A program made the position numbers and the translations under genes. A stretch of DNA of 64,000 nucleotides, taken from Candidatus Avimuribaculum pullicola (GTDB taxonomy: Bacteria > Bacteroidota > Bacteroidia > Bacteroidales > Muribaculaceae). Shown here piece by piece: positions 40,023 to 49,342 of the stretch. Each line of letters starts with the position of its first letter. Positions within the stretch are counted from its first letter, which is position 1. Below the pieces are notes generated by a model. The model searched no databases, was not told the DNA's origin, and saw only the letters and a list, made by a program, of their open reading frames with translations. The DNA lies in contig DVKC01000032.1 of assembly GCA_018716295.1 (NCBI GenBank), positions 62,001 through 126,000 on the forward strand, read 5' to 3'.

Positions 40023-41774
40023 ATGGTAAACATATTTGGCAAAATAGGGGCACTCGACGCATTGGCCGACAAGCCAACTGCGCAATTCAGCACCCGCTCA
40101 ATGCAAGTGCAATTTTGGGGCAGGATATACAACTACGACACATTGCAACAATCTCCCGAAACAGCCAATCCGGCCGAAATAGTACATGCAATGTTTGCCA
40201 TCAACGGCATCGAGGCTTTGGGCCGGATTGATGGCAGTTTCATCGTAATCATTACATCACCCGAACATACAATCATAGCCCGCGACCGACACGGCACATA
40301 CGCGCAAATATATTATACAGACTCGCACTATGCCACATCACTGCACCGCTTGTGCAGCATGGAAAAGGGGCTTAAACCATCGGGCGGCGCACTTGCCACA
40401 TTCCTTGCTACAGGCGTTATTCCCACTCCACACACAGCATTTGAAAATGCTAGCAAGTTGGAGGCTGGCCATGCACTCATCATCGGCCGCAAGGTGCCTG
40501 TGCAAGTTATTGCATTGGACAATTACGGCAAACGCCCCGACATGCCCACCAACGAACAAGAGGCAGTCGAATTATACCGCCACCTGCACACCGAGGCAAT
40601 TAAAAGGCGCATAGGTCGCAACCCGCAAGTGGTGGGAATGCTGCTAAGCGGCGGATATGATTCAGGTTCCAACCTGGCAGCCCTGCGGCAATGCTATGAC
40701 GGCGAAATTCGCACATATTCAATCGGGTTTCGTGGCGATACATGGACTGAATTGCCATTGGCAAGGATAATGTCGCAACACTTCGGCACACATCATGCCG
40801 AGTATGAAATCACAGGCGAAGAAATCACGCAATTGCCAAGCATCGTGCGCGCCCTTGGCGACCCATTTGTCGAAGGCGGGCTGATGGTCAATTATGCCGC
40901 CATGCGGCTGACAGCCAACGACAAACTGCCAGTAATACTTGGCGGTGACGGCAGCGACCAATACTTCGGTACAGCTTGCCGTGAACTGGCACTGCGCTAC
41001 ATGGCAGCACGCTGCGGCATCTTGCCCTTGTTGAAGTGCGGAAAATCGCTGCTTGGAATGATTGGGGCAAGCGACAGCTCAATGTTGTTCAAGCCCTACT
41101 TCCGCTTGCTATCGATATGCAACGCCCTCAATGGCGACCTGTTTGGCTTCACCAATCACGCCACAAGGCAATTAATGCCCCGATGCCATGTAAAATACCG
41201 AGCTGCTGTCAAGGCCGACAATTCGTCGTGGACAAGGCTTTACCAATTGCACCGCAAAGCGGTTGACATCGAGAAAACCATCGACCAGGTTATACTTTTC
41301 AAAGCCTCACGATTGGCCGACATGATGGGCAACACTATGGCATTCCCGTTCACCGACCTGCAATTGCGCCTGCTGCTCGACCAACTACCCATGCAATTGC
41401 TGTGCAACACTACGAGCGTCAAGAACATGGCAAAAGGAAATTTCTCGGCAAAATACCTGCTCAAAGCTTGTTACCGTCCATTGCTGCCGCCCGAAATCAC
41501 ATCAAAGAAGAAGCAAGGAGGTTTTGCTCCCATGCCTATTTTCTTTGCCGACACATTGCGCCGCCGCCGGCTCGCCGACTTCATCTTATCGTCGTCGTGC
41601 TGCTCCGAGTTGCTCCACCGCCACCATCTGGAAGCGTTCCTGCGGCACTATGACAACATCAGCAACAACTCTTGGTTCTGGTTCAGGCAAAACCAGGCTA
41701 TAAAATACTTCAACCTGCTCACATTGGCTATATGGTGGGAAGAATATGTGAAAAACAAGGAAGTAGCACTATAA
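40023..41774 (+). CDS. Asparagine synthetase (AsnB)-like amidotransferase lacking the glutaminase Cys
   Basis: 583 residues with the two-domain AsnB layout. The N-terminal Ntn-type domain ('VNIFGKIGALD', 'EALGRIDGSFIVIITSPEHTIIARDRHGTYAQIYY') has Val where the catalytic Cys2 of 'MCGIFG' should be, so glutamine hydrolysis is not expected. The synthetase domain starts near residue 205 with the PPi-loop 'LLSGGYDSGSNLAAL' and continues with 'YSIGFRGDTWTELPLARIMSQHFGTHHAEY' and 'VILGGDGSDQYFG'. AsnB homologues in glycan clusters amidate sugar acids. Here ammonia or another nucleophile would be needed; this is inference. It lies in the glycan operon, 7 bp after the first GT. Confidence 0.82.
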   Translation: MVNIFGKIGALDALADKPTAQFSTRSMQVQFWGRIYNYDTLQQSPETANPAEIVHAMFAINGIEALGRIDGSFIVIITSPEHTIIARDRHGTYAQIYYTDSHYATSLHRLCSMEKGLKPSGGALATFLATGVIPTPHTAFENASKLEAGHALIIGRKVPVQVIALDNYGKRPDMPTNEQEAVELYRHLHTEAIKRRIGRNPQVVGMLLSGGYDSGSNLAALRQCYDGEIRTYSIGFRGDTWTELPLARIMSQHFGTHHAEYEITGEEITQLPSIVRALGDPFVEGGLMVNYAAMRLTANDKLPVILGGDGSDQYFGTACRELALRYMAARCGILPLLKCGKSLLGMIGASDSSMLFKPYFRLLSICNALNGDLFGFTNHATRQLMPRCHVKYRAAVKADNSSWTRLYQLHRKAVDIEKTIDQVILFKASRLADMMGNTMAFPFTDLQLRLLLDQLPMQLLCNTTSVKNMAKGNFSAKYLLKACYRPLLPPEITSKKKQGGFAPMPIFFADTLRRRRLADFILSSSCCSELLHRHHLEAFLRHYDNISNNSWFWFRQNQAIKYFNLLTLAIWWEEYVKNKEVAL

Positions 41775-41778
41775 CGTC

Positions 41779-42786
41779 ATGGGAAAGGTTTCAATCATCA
41801 TACCAGTTTACAACGTCGAGCATTACATCACGCAGTGCTTGCAATCGGTACTCGGGCAATCCTATAGCGACATCGAGGTAATATTGGTCGATGACTGCTC
41901 GCCCGACCGCTCTATCGAGGTCGCACTTGACTTCATCTCATCACACCCGCGCAAAGACGTTGTGCGCATCTTGCACCAGGAGCGCAACCAAGGACAATCA
42001 TACGCCCGCAATACCGGCATCAAAGCTGCCACGGGCGACTACGTTTACTTTCTCGACAGCGACGACTATATCGCCCCCGACACCATCGCACTGCTTGTCG
42101 ATGCAATGGAGCACAATGACATCGACCTCGCCATCAGCGGCTTTGACGTCGTCGGCGACAACCGTTTCCCACGATTCAGGCTTCCATTTGGCTCTATACT
42201 AAAAGGCGATGAAATAATCAACTCGCTATATCGCGAAGAGTGGCACGTGATGCCTTGGAACAAACTGCTGCGCTTAGACTTCATAAAAAAGAATAACCTA
42301 TATTTCGAGTCGGGCATTATTCACGAAGACGACCTTTGGACATTTATCCTCGCCACCAAAATACGCTCAATGATGGCAATCGAGGGTGCAACATATTTCT
42401 ATGTCGTACATGATGAAGCAACTACAGGCCGCGTAACGATGCGCCACTTCAATTGCCGCATAAAAGTAATAGAACTTATAGCACAATACCTCACTGCAAA
42501 CCCCGAGTTGCAGACGACTGCCGTGTTGTCGCTTTTTGAACGCTTCAAAATGTTATACATGCGCAATATCCACAACAAGATGCACAACAGCCAGTGCGAC
42601 CGCAAATTGTATGACGTAATACGCAACAACCGCATAGTCCGTGGCGATATAAAACTTTATCCCACCGAACATTTTCTATCGCTCGGCTACAAGTTGCCAC
42701 GCCGCTTGGGCTATTGGCACTACCTCGGCACAATAATGGCAATATACAAAATGATGATGCTCAAACTAAAACTCGGGATAGCATGA
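41779..42786 (+). CDS. Glycosyltransferase family 2 (A)
   Basis: 335 residues. The GT-A start 'VSIIIPVYNVEHYITQCLQSVLGQSYSDIEVILVDDCSPD' and the DxD-like 'YFLDSDDYIAPD' show an inverting GT2 enzyme. The second half is a helical C-terminal region with 'GIIHEDDLWTF', which carries the probable catalytic Asp. It starts 4 bp after the AsnB-like gene and overlaps the next GT by 4 bp. It is closely similar in length and layout to the next gene, so the two look like a tandem duplication. Confidence 0.9.
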   Translation: MGKVSIIIPVYNVEHYITQCLQSVLGQSYSDIEVILVDDCSPDRSIEVALDFISSHPRKDVVRILHQERNQGQSYARNTGIKAATGDYVYFLDSDDYIAPDTIALLVDAMEHNDIDLAISGFDVVGDNRFPRFRLPFGSILKGDEIINSLYREEWHVMPWNKLLRLDFIKKNNLYFESGIIHEDDLWTFILATKIRSMMAIEGATYFYVVHDEATTGRVTMRHFNCRIKVIELIAQYLTANPELQTTAVLSLFERFKMLYMRNIHNKMHNSQCDRKLYDVIRNNRIVRGDIKLYPTEHFLSLGYKLPRRLGYWHYLGTIMAIYKMMMLKLKLGIA

Positions 42787-43790
42787 AAGTGTCAATCATA
42801 ATACCGGTATATGGTGCGGAACAGTACATTGCCACGTGCGTCACTTCGGTTCTCAACCAGTCATACCCCGACATTGAAATGATATTGGTTGATGACTGTT
42901 CGCCCGACAATTCGATGCAGGTAACGCAAAAAGTCATCGACCGCCACCCACGCAGGGGCTGTGTGAAAATGCTGTCGCACGAACGCAACCAAGGACAATC
43001 GTGCGCCCGCAACAATGGCATCGAAGCAGCCACTGGCGACTACATATACCTCCTCGACAGCGACGACTTCTTGCCCGCTGATGCAATACAATTGCTGGTG
43101 CAGCAGTCGGCCAACGGACAAGCCGATTTAGTACTGGGAAATTATGAAACTCGTGGTGATAAGCGACCATTTAACGAACTGCTGAAATTACATACAGGCA
43201 TATTGAAAAGCAACAAAGCGATATTAAAATCGTTCTATCACGGACAATGGTATGTGATGGCTTGCAATATGCTCATAAAGCGCAGTTTCATACAAAACCA
43301 CAACCTGCGTTTCTATCCAGGCATCCTGCATGAAGACGAATTGTGGAACTTCCAGCTTGCCACACTTGCCAGCACAATGGGCATAGTCAACGACACCACC
43401 TACTATTATGTGCTGCACAAGGGTGCAATAACTTCATCGATCACGCAGCGGCACTTCGACGGGCTGCTTGAAGTAGTTGCACAAATGCACCGCCACATTA
43501 CCGCCAACCCGCAACTGATGCATAACAAATATGCCATGTCGATTTTTGAAAAAAAGAAATTCCGTTTTTTACAAAAAATCTACAAGCGGTCGGACAATGC
43601 AGCATACGTCAGTCATGCATTCATGCACATAAAGAGGCTATATTTCAAGCACACACCGCTATGCTTGCCACAACGCATCGTTACTGTTTGCTACCAGTTG
43701 CCCGGCAAGGCTGGCTACAAGCTTTACCGCGCTTTTGAATGGTTTTATTACAAATGGCTTAGGCTCAAATTCCACCTCGGTTATGCCTGA
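42783..43790 (+). CDS. Glycosyltransferase family 2 (B)
   Basis: 335 residues, exactly as long as gene A. 'VSIIIPVYGAEQYIATCVTSVLNQSYPDIEMILVDDCSPDN' and 'YLLDSDDFLPAD' mark the GT-A fold; 'GILHEDELWNF' is the counterpart of gene A's catalytic segment. The ATG overlaps the preceding stop (ATGA). An in-frame start 69 bp upstream would overlap gene A and is not supported by the family. Confidence 0.9.
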   Translation: MKVSIIIPVYGAEQYIATCVTSVLNQSYPDIEMILVDDCSPDNSMQVTQKVIDRHPRRGCVKMLSHERNQGQSCARNNGIEAATGDYIYLLDSDDFLPADAIQLLVQQSANGQADLVLGNYETRGDKRPFNELLKLHTGILKSNKAILKSFYHGQWYVMACNMLIKRSFIQNHNLRFYPGILHEDELWNFQLATLASTMGIVNDTTYYYVLHKGAITSSITQRHFDGLLEVVAQMHRHITANPQLMHNKYAMSIFEKKKFRFLQKIYKRSDNAAYVSHAFMHIKRLYFKHTPLCLPQRIVTVCYQLPGKAGYKLYRAFEWFYYKWLRLKFHLGYA

Positions 43791-44760
43791 AATTTCTATC
43801 ATCGTGTGTGCCTACAATGCAGGGAAATACATTGCCCGATGTTTCGACAGCATATTGGCACAAACCTACAGCGACTTCGAAGTCATCGTCGTTGACGATT
43901 GCAGCCACGACGACACACTTGCCGTGGCTCGACAGTATGCCCAGTCCGACAAGCGCATCACCGTGCTACACAACGACCTCAACCGTGGCATTAGTTATTC
44001 GCGCCAACAAGCCGTCGATGCCGCACAAGGCCGCTACATCATACACGCCGATGCCGACGACTACATCGACCACGACATGCTTGAATGTATGCACGGCACG
44101 GCAAGGAAAGAAAATGCCGATGTGGTGATTTGCGACTACGACGAAGAATGCGACGGGCAGCACACACTACGCCGACAGCAACCCACATCGCTCAAGCCGA
44201 GGCAAATCGTCATAGACCTGCTCACGGGAAAGATACATGGCAGTTGCTGCAACAAGTTAATAGCCCGCCACCTATACACAGCACCTGGCATAAAATTCCC
44301 TGCGGGTATCAATTGCTGTGAAGACCTCTACGTGTGCCTGTGCATATTTGCACGCAACCCAGTTGTCGCCTACCTGCCTCGGGCGTTTTACCACTACGTC
44401 AGGTCGTCAACGTCTATAACTTCCCAACTCACACTCAGCAATCTGGAACAAGATGCCAAGCTGCGCGACATGGTTATCGACCACTTCAATCACGACAGCG
44501 AGCTGCAAGAAATTGCCACCCGCGAAATGTCGAAATATGTGGCGTTCCGTGCTTTCCACTCACGGCGACTGACATCGCGGCAATTCCGTCAAGCCTACCG
44601 CCAATACGCCCGCTATTTCCTTGACCGCCACAATTCCATGTTCCCCTTCAATTGGTTCTTCTACCTTGCATGCACAGGCTGGTACCGCACCAGCCTCACC
44701 CTCTACGACATATATATATGGCTATGGAAAACCAAGCAACGCCTCCTGCACCGCAAATAA
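43783..44760 (+). CDS. Glycosyltransferase family 2 (C)
   Basis: 325 residues. 'ISIIVCAYNAGKYIARCFDSILAQTYSDFEVIVVDDCSHDDT' and 'IIHADADDYIDHD' give the GT2 nucleotide-sugar and metal sites; 'GINCCEDLYVCLCI' corresponds to the acceptor-side acidic motif. It is less similar to A and B than they are to each other. It overlaps gene B by 8 bp. It is the last gene of the glycan operon. Confidence 0.9.
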   Translation: MPEISIIVCAYNAGKYIARCFDSILAQTYSDFEVIVVDDCSHDDTLAVARQYAQSDKRITVLHNDLNRGISYSRQQAVDAAQGRYIIHADADDYIDHDMLECMHGTARKENADVVICDYDEECDGQHTLRRQQPTSLKPRQIVIDLLTGKIHGSCCNKLIARHLYTAPGIKFPAGINCCEDLYVCLCIFARNPVVAYLPRAFYHYVRSSTSITSQLTLSNLEQDAKLRDMVIDHFNHDSELQEIATREMSKYVAFRAFHSRRLTSRQFRQAYRQYARYFLDRHNSMFPFNWFFYLACTGWYRTSLTLYDIYIWLWKTKQRLLHRK

Positions 44761-44876
44761 ACGCACAGTGCACAACACCGCACAAACAATCAACACAGAA
44801 ACCATTCGCCAAGAAACAATACCATATAATTTTCAGCGAACAACAATAAAGTCTGTATCCCCCATCGCCATTAGAA

Positions 44877-45040
44877 CAAGCCCCAGAGGGGCTGCACCAT
44901 GCTTAACCAGCTGGTGGAGTGAGCAATAGCGAACATAACCTGCGGAAAAACTGATATATACACTAAGCGGCTTCGGAGATGCCGCACTTCGTATTCACCT
45001 GCGTGTTAAACATAGTGAAGCCTCCCCGAGGCTTCATGAT
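44877..45040 (+). repeat. Repeat R1, copy 2
   Basis: Begins with the hairpin-forming GCCCCAGAGGGGCT, then ACCATGCTTAACCAGCTGG, GTGGAGTGAGCAATAGCGAA, ATAACCTGCGG, CTGATATATACACTAAGCGG and CTTCGGAGATGCCGCACTT. It ends with the hairpin GAAGCCTCCCCGAGGCTTC (45017-45035). It matches the reverse complement of the right arm of copy 1 closely. It lies after the end of the glycan operon, and no protein is convincing. Confidence 0.75.
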
Positions 45041-45070
45041 GACTTTACTGTGTAGAAATTATTACTACAC

Positions 45071-45208
45071 AAATGCGAAAATTGTGCAAGCACATTTTTT
45101 GACATACACTCGGCTTGCACTACTTTTGATAAGATAGGCTGCGCCTCGGCAAATGCGAAAATTGTGCAAGCACATTTTTGCATTTGCGCTCGGCTTGCAC
45201 TATCTTTG
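45071..45208 (+). promoter_or_regulatory. Tandem promoter before efp
   Basis: A 29-bp sequence starting AAATGCGAAAATTGTGCAAG occurs at 45071 and again at 45151 (80-bp offset). Each unit carries a full promoter. The first has TTTG 45098-45101, a 19-nt spacer and TACTTTTG 45121-45128. The second has TTTG 45177-45180, a 20-nt spacer and TATCTTTG 45201-45208. GTGCAAG and CTTGCAC form an inverted repeat around each -33 element. Confidence 0.7.
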
Positions 45209-45250
45209 CACCTGCAAAACCAAGATTTCACTATTACATCAAAATATAAT

Positions 45251-45814
45251 ATGATTAACGCTCAAGACATTAAGAACGGAACTTGCATCCGTATGGACGG
45301 CAGATTGTATTTCTGCGTCGAATTTTTGCATGTTAAACCCGGGAAAGGCAACACTTTCATGCGCACAAAGTTGAAAGACGTGGTTGACGGCCGCGTGCTC
45401 GAACGCCGCTTCAACATCGGCGAAAAACTCGAAGATGTGCGTGTTGAACGCCGCCCATACCAATACCTCTACCAAGAAGGTGGCGATGATATTTTCATGA
45501 ACAACGAAACATTCGAACAAATTCCTATCGCAAAGGATCTCGTTACTGGCAGCGACTTCATGAAAGAGGGCGACACCGTGGAAGTGGTTTCTGATGCTTC
45601 GACCGATACCGTGCTTTATGCCGAAATGCCTGTAAAGACTGTTCTCAAGGTTACTTACACCGAGCCAGGTCTGAAAGGCGACACTGCTACAAACACTCTC
45701 AAACCTGCAACTGTCGAAACTGGTGCTACGGTTAAAGTTCCTTTGTTCATCAACGAGGGCGAACTTATCGAAGTTGACACCCGCGACGGTTCATACGTTG
45801 GCCGCGTGAAGTAA
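45251..45814 (+). CDS. efp: Translation elongation factor P
   Basis: 187 residues, the normal EF-P length. Three beta-barrel domains: the first has the tip loop '[14 protein letters not shown]' with Lys32 at the position modified in many bacteria, the middle one '[16 protein letters not shown]', and the last '[41 protein letters not shown]'. It relieves ribosome stalling at polyproline. The start at 45251 is the family start; a more distant in-frame ATG overlaps the promoter region. Confidence 0.97.
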   Translation: MINAQDIKNGTCIRMDGRLYFCVEFLHVKPGKGNTFMRTKLKDVVDGRVLERRFNIGEKLEDVRVERRPYQYLYQEGGDDIFMNNETFEQIPIAKDLVTGSDFMKEGDTVEVVSDASTDTVLYAEMPVKTVLKVTYTEPGLKGDTATNTLKPATVETGATVKVPLFINEGELIEVDTRDGSYVGRVK

Positions 45815-45844
45815 TTTCCAATACACGCATATATAAAAAAATTT

Positions 45845-45879
45845 GGAGCACCACCCCTACGGGTGATGCTCCTATTTTT
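45845..45879. terminator. Bidirectional terminator between efp and the EF-G paralogue
   Basis: 12-position stem GGAGCACCACCC / GGGTGATGCTCC with one mismatch and a CTAC loop (45845-45872). T runs follow on both strands, and it lies between two convergent genes. Confidence 0.8.
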
Positions 45880-45901
45880 GTAGGTATATACCGTAATCGC
45901 A

Positions 45902-48061
45902 TCAATCTTCATCGGCATTGCTGGCTTCGTATGCCTTGAGCAACTTGTCTTGAACATCGCCAGGTACAAGTTCGTAAGAAGCAAACTTCATCGTGAACGA
46001 CGAGCGGCCGCCAGTTATCGAACTCAGTGCTGTTGAGTAAGACGACATCTCTTTCAAAGGCACTTTTGCCGAGATTTTCTCAAATCCCTTGTCGCTGCTC
46101 ATGCCCATGATTATGGCACGGCGTGATTGCAAGTCGCTCATCACATCGCCCATCTTGTCGGCTGGAACAAGCACATCAACGTCATACACCGGCTCAAGAA
46201 TCTTAGGATTGGCATTCCTGAAAGCTTCGCTGAAAGCATGGCGGGCTGCAAGACGGAACGAGATTTCGTTGGAATCAACCGGGTGCATCTTACCGTCATA
46301 CACGCACACTTGCACATCGCGGGCATACGACCCGGTGAGCGGGCCTTGCTCCATGCGATCCATGATGCCTTTCACGATTGCCGGAATGAAACGTGCATCG
46401 ATAGCACCACCTACGATACAGTTATGTATCACAAGCTTGCCGCCCCATTCAAGTGGTATTTCCTGGGTATCTTTCACGTTCATCTTGTATTCTTGGTTGC
46501 CGAAACGGTAAGTTTCGGGTTTAGGCATACCCTCTACGTATGGCTCGATGATAAGGTGTACCTCGCCAAACTGTCCTGCACCACCCGATTGCTTCTTGTG
46601 GCGGTAATCGGCACGTGCTGCTTTAGTGATAGTTTCACGGTATGGTATGCGCGGTTCCGAGAATGTGACATTGAGCTTGTCGTTGTTCTCAATGCGCCAC
46701 TTCAACGTGCGCAAGTGGAACTCACCTTGTCCCGACACGATGGTTTGCTTCAACTCTTTGGATTGAACCACTACCCACGTTGGGTCTTCCTCGTGCATAC
46801 GGGTAAGTATTTCGCTCAACTTCTCGGCATCAGCTTCATTTTCAGGCTTGATGGCACGAGAGAACTTCGGATCGGGATAACGAATGAAGTCATAGCGGCT
46901 TTCAAAACCTTTTTCGTTCAATGTGTTGCCAGTCTTGACATCTTTCATCTTCACAGTTGCGCCTATGTCGCCAGCTTTCAATTCATCTACCGGGGTTCTC
47001 AATTGACCGCAAGTGCAGAAAATCTGGGCCAGACGCTCCTTGCTACCCTTATCGATATTCACAAGGTCAGCACCAGCCTTGAGCGTACCCGACATAACCT
47101 TGAAATACGAAACCTCGCCAATGTGCGGCTCTACCGTAGTCTTGAATACAAACAGGCTGACAGGGCCGTTCGAGTCGGGCTTAACCTCGTTCATTTCGGC
47201 ATCGACAGGCACAGGCATGTCTTCAACAAATGGCACTACGTTGCCCAGGAATTCCATCATGCGGCGCACACCCATGTCTTTCAAAGCACTCACGCAGAAC
47301 ACAGGATAGATGCTGCGGTCAACAAGCCCCTTGCGGATACCTGCGCGCATCTCGTCCTCGGTCAACGTTCCGTTTTCAAAATATTTGTCCATGAGTGTTT
47401 CGTCGTTTTCGGCCGCAGCCTCTACCAACACTTGCTGCATCTCTTTGGCCTTTTCCATATATTCGGCGGGGACTTCGCTAATTGTTGGCACGCCACCGTC
47501 GGGTCCCCATGAATACTTCTTCATGAGCAACACGTCAATCATGGAGTTAAAATTAGGCCCGCACTCTATCGGGAATTGGATTGGAACTACGCGCGATCCA
47601 AACACTTCACGCAATTGGTGCATAACATTGTCATAGTCGCATTTTTCCCCATCGAGTTGGTTAATAGCGAATATAACAGGTTTTTTCTCTTGTTCGGTTA
47701 CGCGGAATATATTTTGAGTTCCCACTTCAACGCCATACTGTCCGTCAATGACAATAACGGCAGTGTCGGTAACATTCATTGCCGTAATTGCATTGCCGAC
47801 AAAGTCGTCACTGCCCGGGCAGTCGATAACGTTAAGCTTCTTATTTAGGAATTCGGCATAAAAAATCGTAGAAAAGACCGAATAACCATATTCCTTCTCT
47901 ACGGGAAAATAATCGCATACCGTATTGCCAGCTTCGACAGTACCGCGACGTTTTATAACTCCACACTCGTAAAGCATTGCTTCGGCGAGTGTGGTTTTTC
48001 CCGAGCCCTTGCTTCCTACAAGGGCAATGTTTTTGATTTCGTTAGTTTCGTAAACTTTCAT
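45902..48061 (-). CDS. EF-G paralogue (EF-G2-like) with altered GTPase centre
   Basis: 719 residues with all five EF-G domains ('HIGEVSYFKVMSGTLKAGADL' domain II; 'GAGQFGEVHLIIEPY' domain IV; 'VLVPADKMGDVMSDLQSRRAIIMGMSS' domain V). The P-loop GSKGSGKT (16-23) is present, but switch II reads 'DCPGSDDF' (80-87). The catalytic His of the canonical 'DTPGHVDF' is Ser84. The switch I 'RGITI' is also missing ('EYGYSVFSTI'), and G4 is NQLD rather than NKxD. A second EF-G without GTPase activity has been described in Bacteroides; this protein fits that type. It would act as a slow or energy-sparing translocase. It is convergent with efp. Confidence 0.88.
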   Translation of the reverse strand: MKVYETNEIKNIALVGSKGSGKTTLAEAMLYECGVIKRRGTVEAGNTVCDYFPVEKEYGYSVFSTIFYAEFLNKKLNVIDCPGSDDFVGNAITAMNVTDTAVIVIDGQYGVEVGTQNIFRVTEQEKKPVIFAINQLDGEKCDYDNVMHQLREVFGSRVVPIQFPIECGPNFNSMIDVLLMKKYSWGPDGGVPTISEVPAEYMEKAKEMQQVLVEAAAENDETLMDKYFENGTLTEDEMRAGIRKGLVDRSIYPVFCVSALKDMGVRRMMEFLGNVVPFVEDMPVPVDAEMNEVKPDSNGPVSLFVFKTTVEPHIGEVSYFKVMSGTLKAGADLVNIDKGSKERLAQIFCTCGQLRTPVDELKAGDIGATVKMKDVKTGNTLNEKGFESRYDFIRYPDPKFSRAIKPENEADAEKLSEILTRMHEEDPTWVVVQSKELKQTIVSGQGEFHLRTLKWRIENNDKLNVTFSEPRIPYRETITKAARADYRHKKQSGGAGQFGEVHLIIEPYVEGMPKPETYRFGNQEYKMNVKDTQEIPLEWGGKLVIHNCIVGGAIDARFIPAIVKGIMDRMEQGPLTGSYARDVQVCVYDGKMHPVDSNEISFRLAARHAFSEAFRNANPKILEPVYDVDVLVPADKMGDVMSDLQSRRAIIMGMSSDKGFEKISAKVPLKEMSSYSTALSSITGGRSSFTMKFASYELVPGDVQDKLLKAYEASNADED

Positions 48062-48197
48062 GTTATCAGTTTTTAAATTGAAAATTCAAGTTTATGTTTT
48101 CAGAAAAGCGGACGCAAATTATAAAATTATTTCCTATTTTCCCATTATTTTTTTATGTTACAAAACATAGTCCGTAACCACAGCACCCGCAACACAA

Positions 48198-48239
48198 GTT
48201 CTGGCAGCCACCGCACATCACCGCCGTGGCTGCCAGAAC
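48198..48239 (-). terminator. Hairpin downstream of dapF
   Basis: Perfect 14-bp stem GTTCTGGCAGCCAC / GTGGCTGCCAGAAC with a 14-nt loop. The T run on the minus strand is poor, so it may be a processing or partial terminator. Bases 48062-48197 and 48240-48338 show nothing further. Confidence 0.5.
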
Positions 48240-48338
48240 AGCATAGTTATATAATTATGTATCAGCCTTAATCCAGCCCAAAGTGCTGAGGTTTCAAGAG
48301 CTGCACAAATTTACCCAAAGGCATATTTCAAACAAGCA

Positions 48339-49151
48339 TCAAAACGTATCATCAGTGTCGATAGTTCCGTCAAATACTTTGACGGCGGGCCCCTCCATCA
48401 GAATGTGGCCTGTACCATTTTCACGGCTTATGCGCAACGTGCCGCCATCCATTACCACGCTGGCAGCATCGCCACACAACCCGGCATAGCTGGCAGCTAC
48501 AAATGTGGCACAAGCCCCCGTACCACACGCTTGCGTTATGCCCGAACCGCGTTCCCATACGCGCATTCGCATCTTGCCATCTTCCATGGGCTGCACAAAC
48601 TCCACATTGACCCTATCGGGGAACAACGGGTGATGTTCGAGCCGCGGGCCAATCTTTTCCAGTTCAACCTGCGCAATATCGTTGACAAAAATCACAAGGT
48701 GCGGGTTGCCCATCGACACTGCAATCCCGCTTGGATATACATAACCATCGCCCAGTTCCACAGGGTTGACATATTGCGGACTGTCCATGTCAACAGTGAC
48801 GCTCTTTACCACGCCATTATCGACATTCAGGTACAATTTCTTTATCCCCGACAACGTTTCGAGCGTGACAGCAGTCTTGCTTGTCAATCCATATTCATAA
48901 AGGTACTTTCCTATGCAACGGCTTGCATTGCCACACATCATGGCTTCCGAACCGTCGGCATTGAAAATGCGCATCGAGAAATCGGCCACTTGCGACTGCC
49001 CTATCAGCACCAGACCATCACTGCCTATACCAGTGTGATATCGGCTCCATCTCACCGACAACTCTTCGGGATTTTCCACTGCATATTTCATAGTGTTGAC
49101 ATATATATAATCATTGCCAGCACCATGCATCTTAGTAAATTCAATCTTCAT
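48339..49151 (-). CDS. dapF: Diaminopimelate epimerase
   Basis: 270 residues, full length. The two catalytic cysteines are in 'MMCGNASRC' (Cys73) and '[11 protein letters not shown]' (about Cys217). '[12 protein letters not shown]' opens the protein as in all DapF. It converts LL- to meso-diaminopimelate for peptidoglycan and lysine. A -7 box TAACTTTG is at 49187-49180 (minus). Confidence 0.97.
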   Translation of the reverse strand: MKIEFTKMHGAGNDYIYVNTMKYAVENPEELSVRWSRYHTGIGSDGLVLIGQSQVADFSMRIFNADGSEAMMCGNASRCIGKYLYEYGLTSKTAVTLETLSGIKKLYLNVDNGVVKSVTVDMDSPQYVNPVELGDGYVYPSGIAVSMGNPHLVIFVNDIAQVELEKIGPRLEHHPLFPDRVNVEFVQPMEDGKMRMRVWERGSGITQACGTGACATFVAASYAGLCGDAASVVMDGGTLRISRENGTGHILMEGPAVKVFDGTIDTDDTF

Positions 49152-49179
49152 AAAAACAAAAGTTTACCCATTAACACCA

Positions 49180-49187
49180 CAAAGTTA
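49180..49187 (-). promoter_or_regulatory. -7 box for dapF
   Basis: TAACTTTG on the minus strand, 29 bp before the ATG. Confidence 0.5.
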
Positions 49188-49251
49188 AACCAATTTGTCG
49201 AAATATTCACCTTTTGCATCATTGCATGGAAAAAAACAGCACACAAAGCAT

Positions 49252-49280
49252 TGAAGAATAGAAAATTCTGCGTAAATTTG
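49252..49280 (+). promoter_or_regulatory. Promoter for rpsA
   Basis: -33-type TTG at 49251-49253, a 19-nt spacer and TAAATTTG at 49273-49280, giving a leader of roughly 55 nt before the ATG at 49343. Confidence 0.6.
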
Positions 49281-49342
49281 CAGCCGTGCTGTGGGCGAAG
49301 TGTGCCTGCGGCTTAGAATTAACCTAATTATTAACAATTTAA

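Noticed and set aside
45071-45179. A 29-bp direct repeat considered as a CRISPR remnant
   Set aside because: Only two units, each with complete -33 and -7 promoter elements, and no cas gene nearby. A promoter duplication explains it.
46127-47512. A long open frame (461 codons) on the plus strand opposite the EF-G paralogue, and similar ones opposite rpsA and the AsmA-like gene
   Set aside because: They mirror the codon pattern of strongly conserved genes on the other strand and show no recognisable domain of their own.
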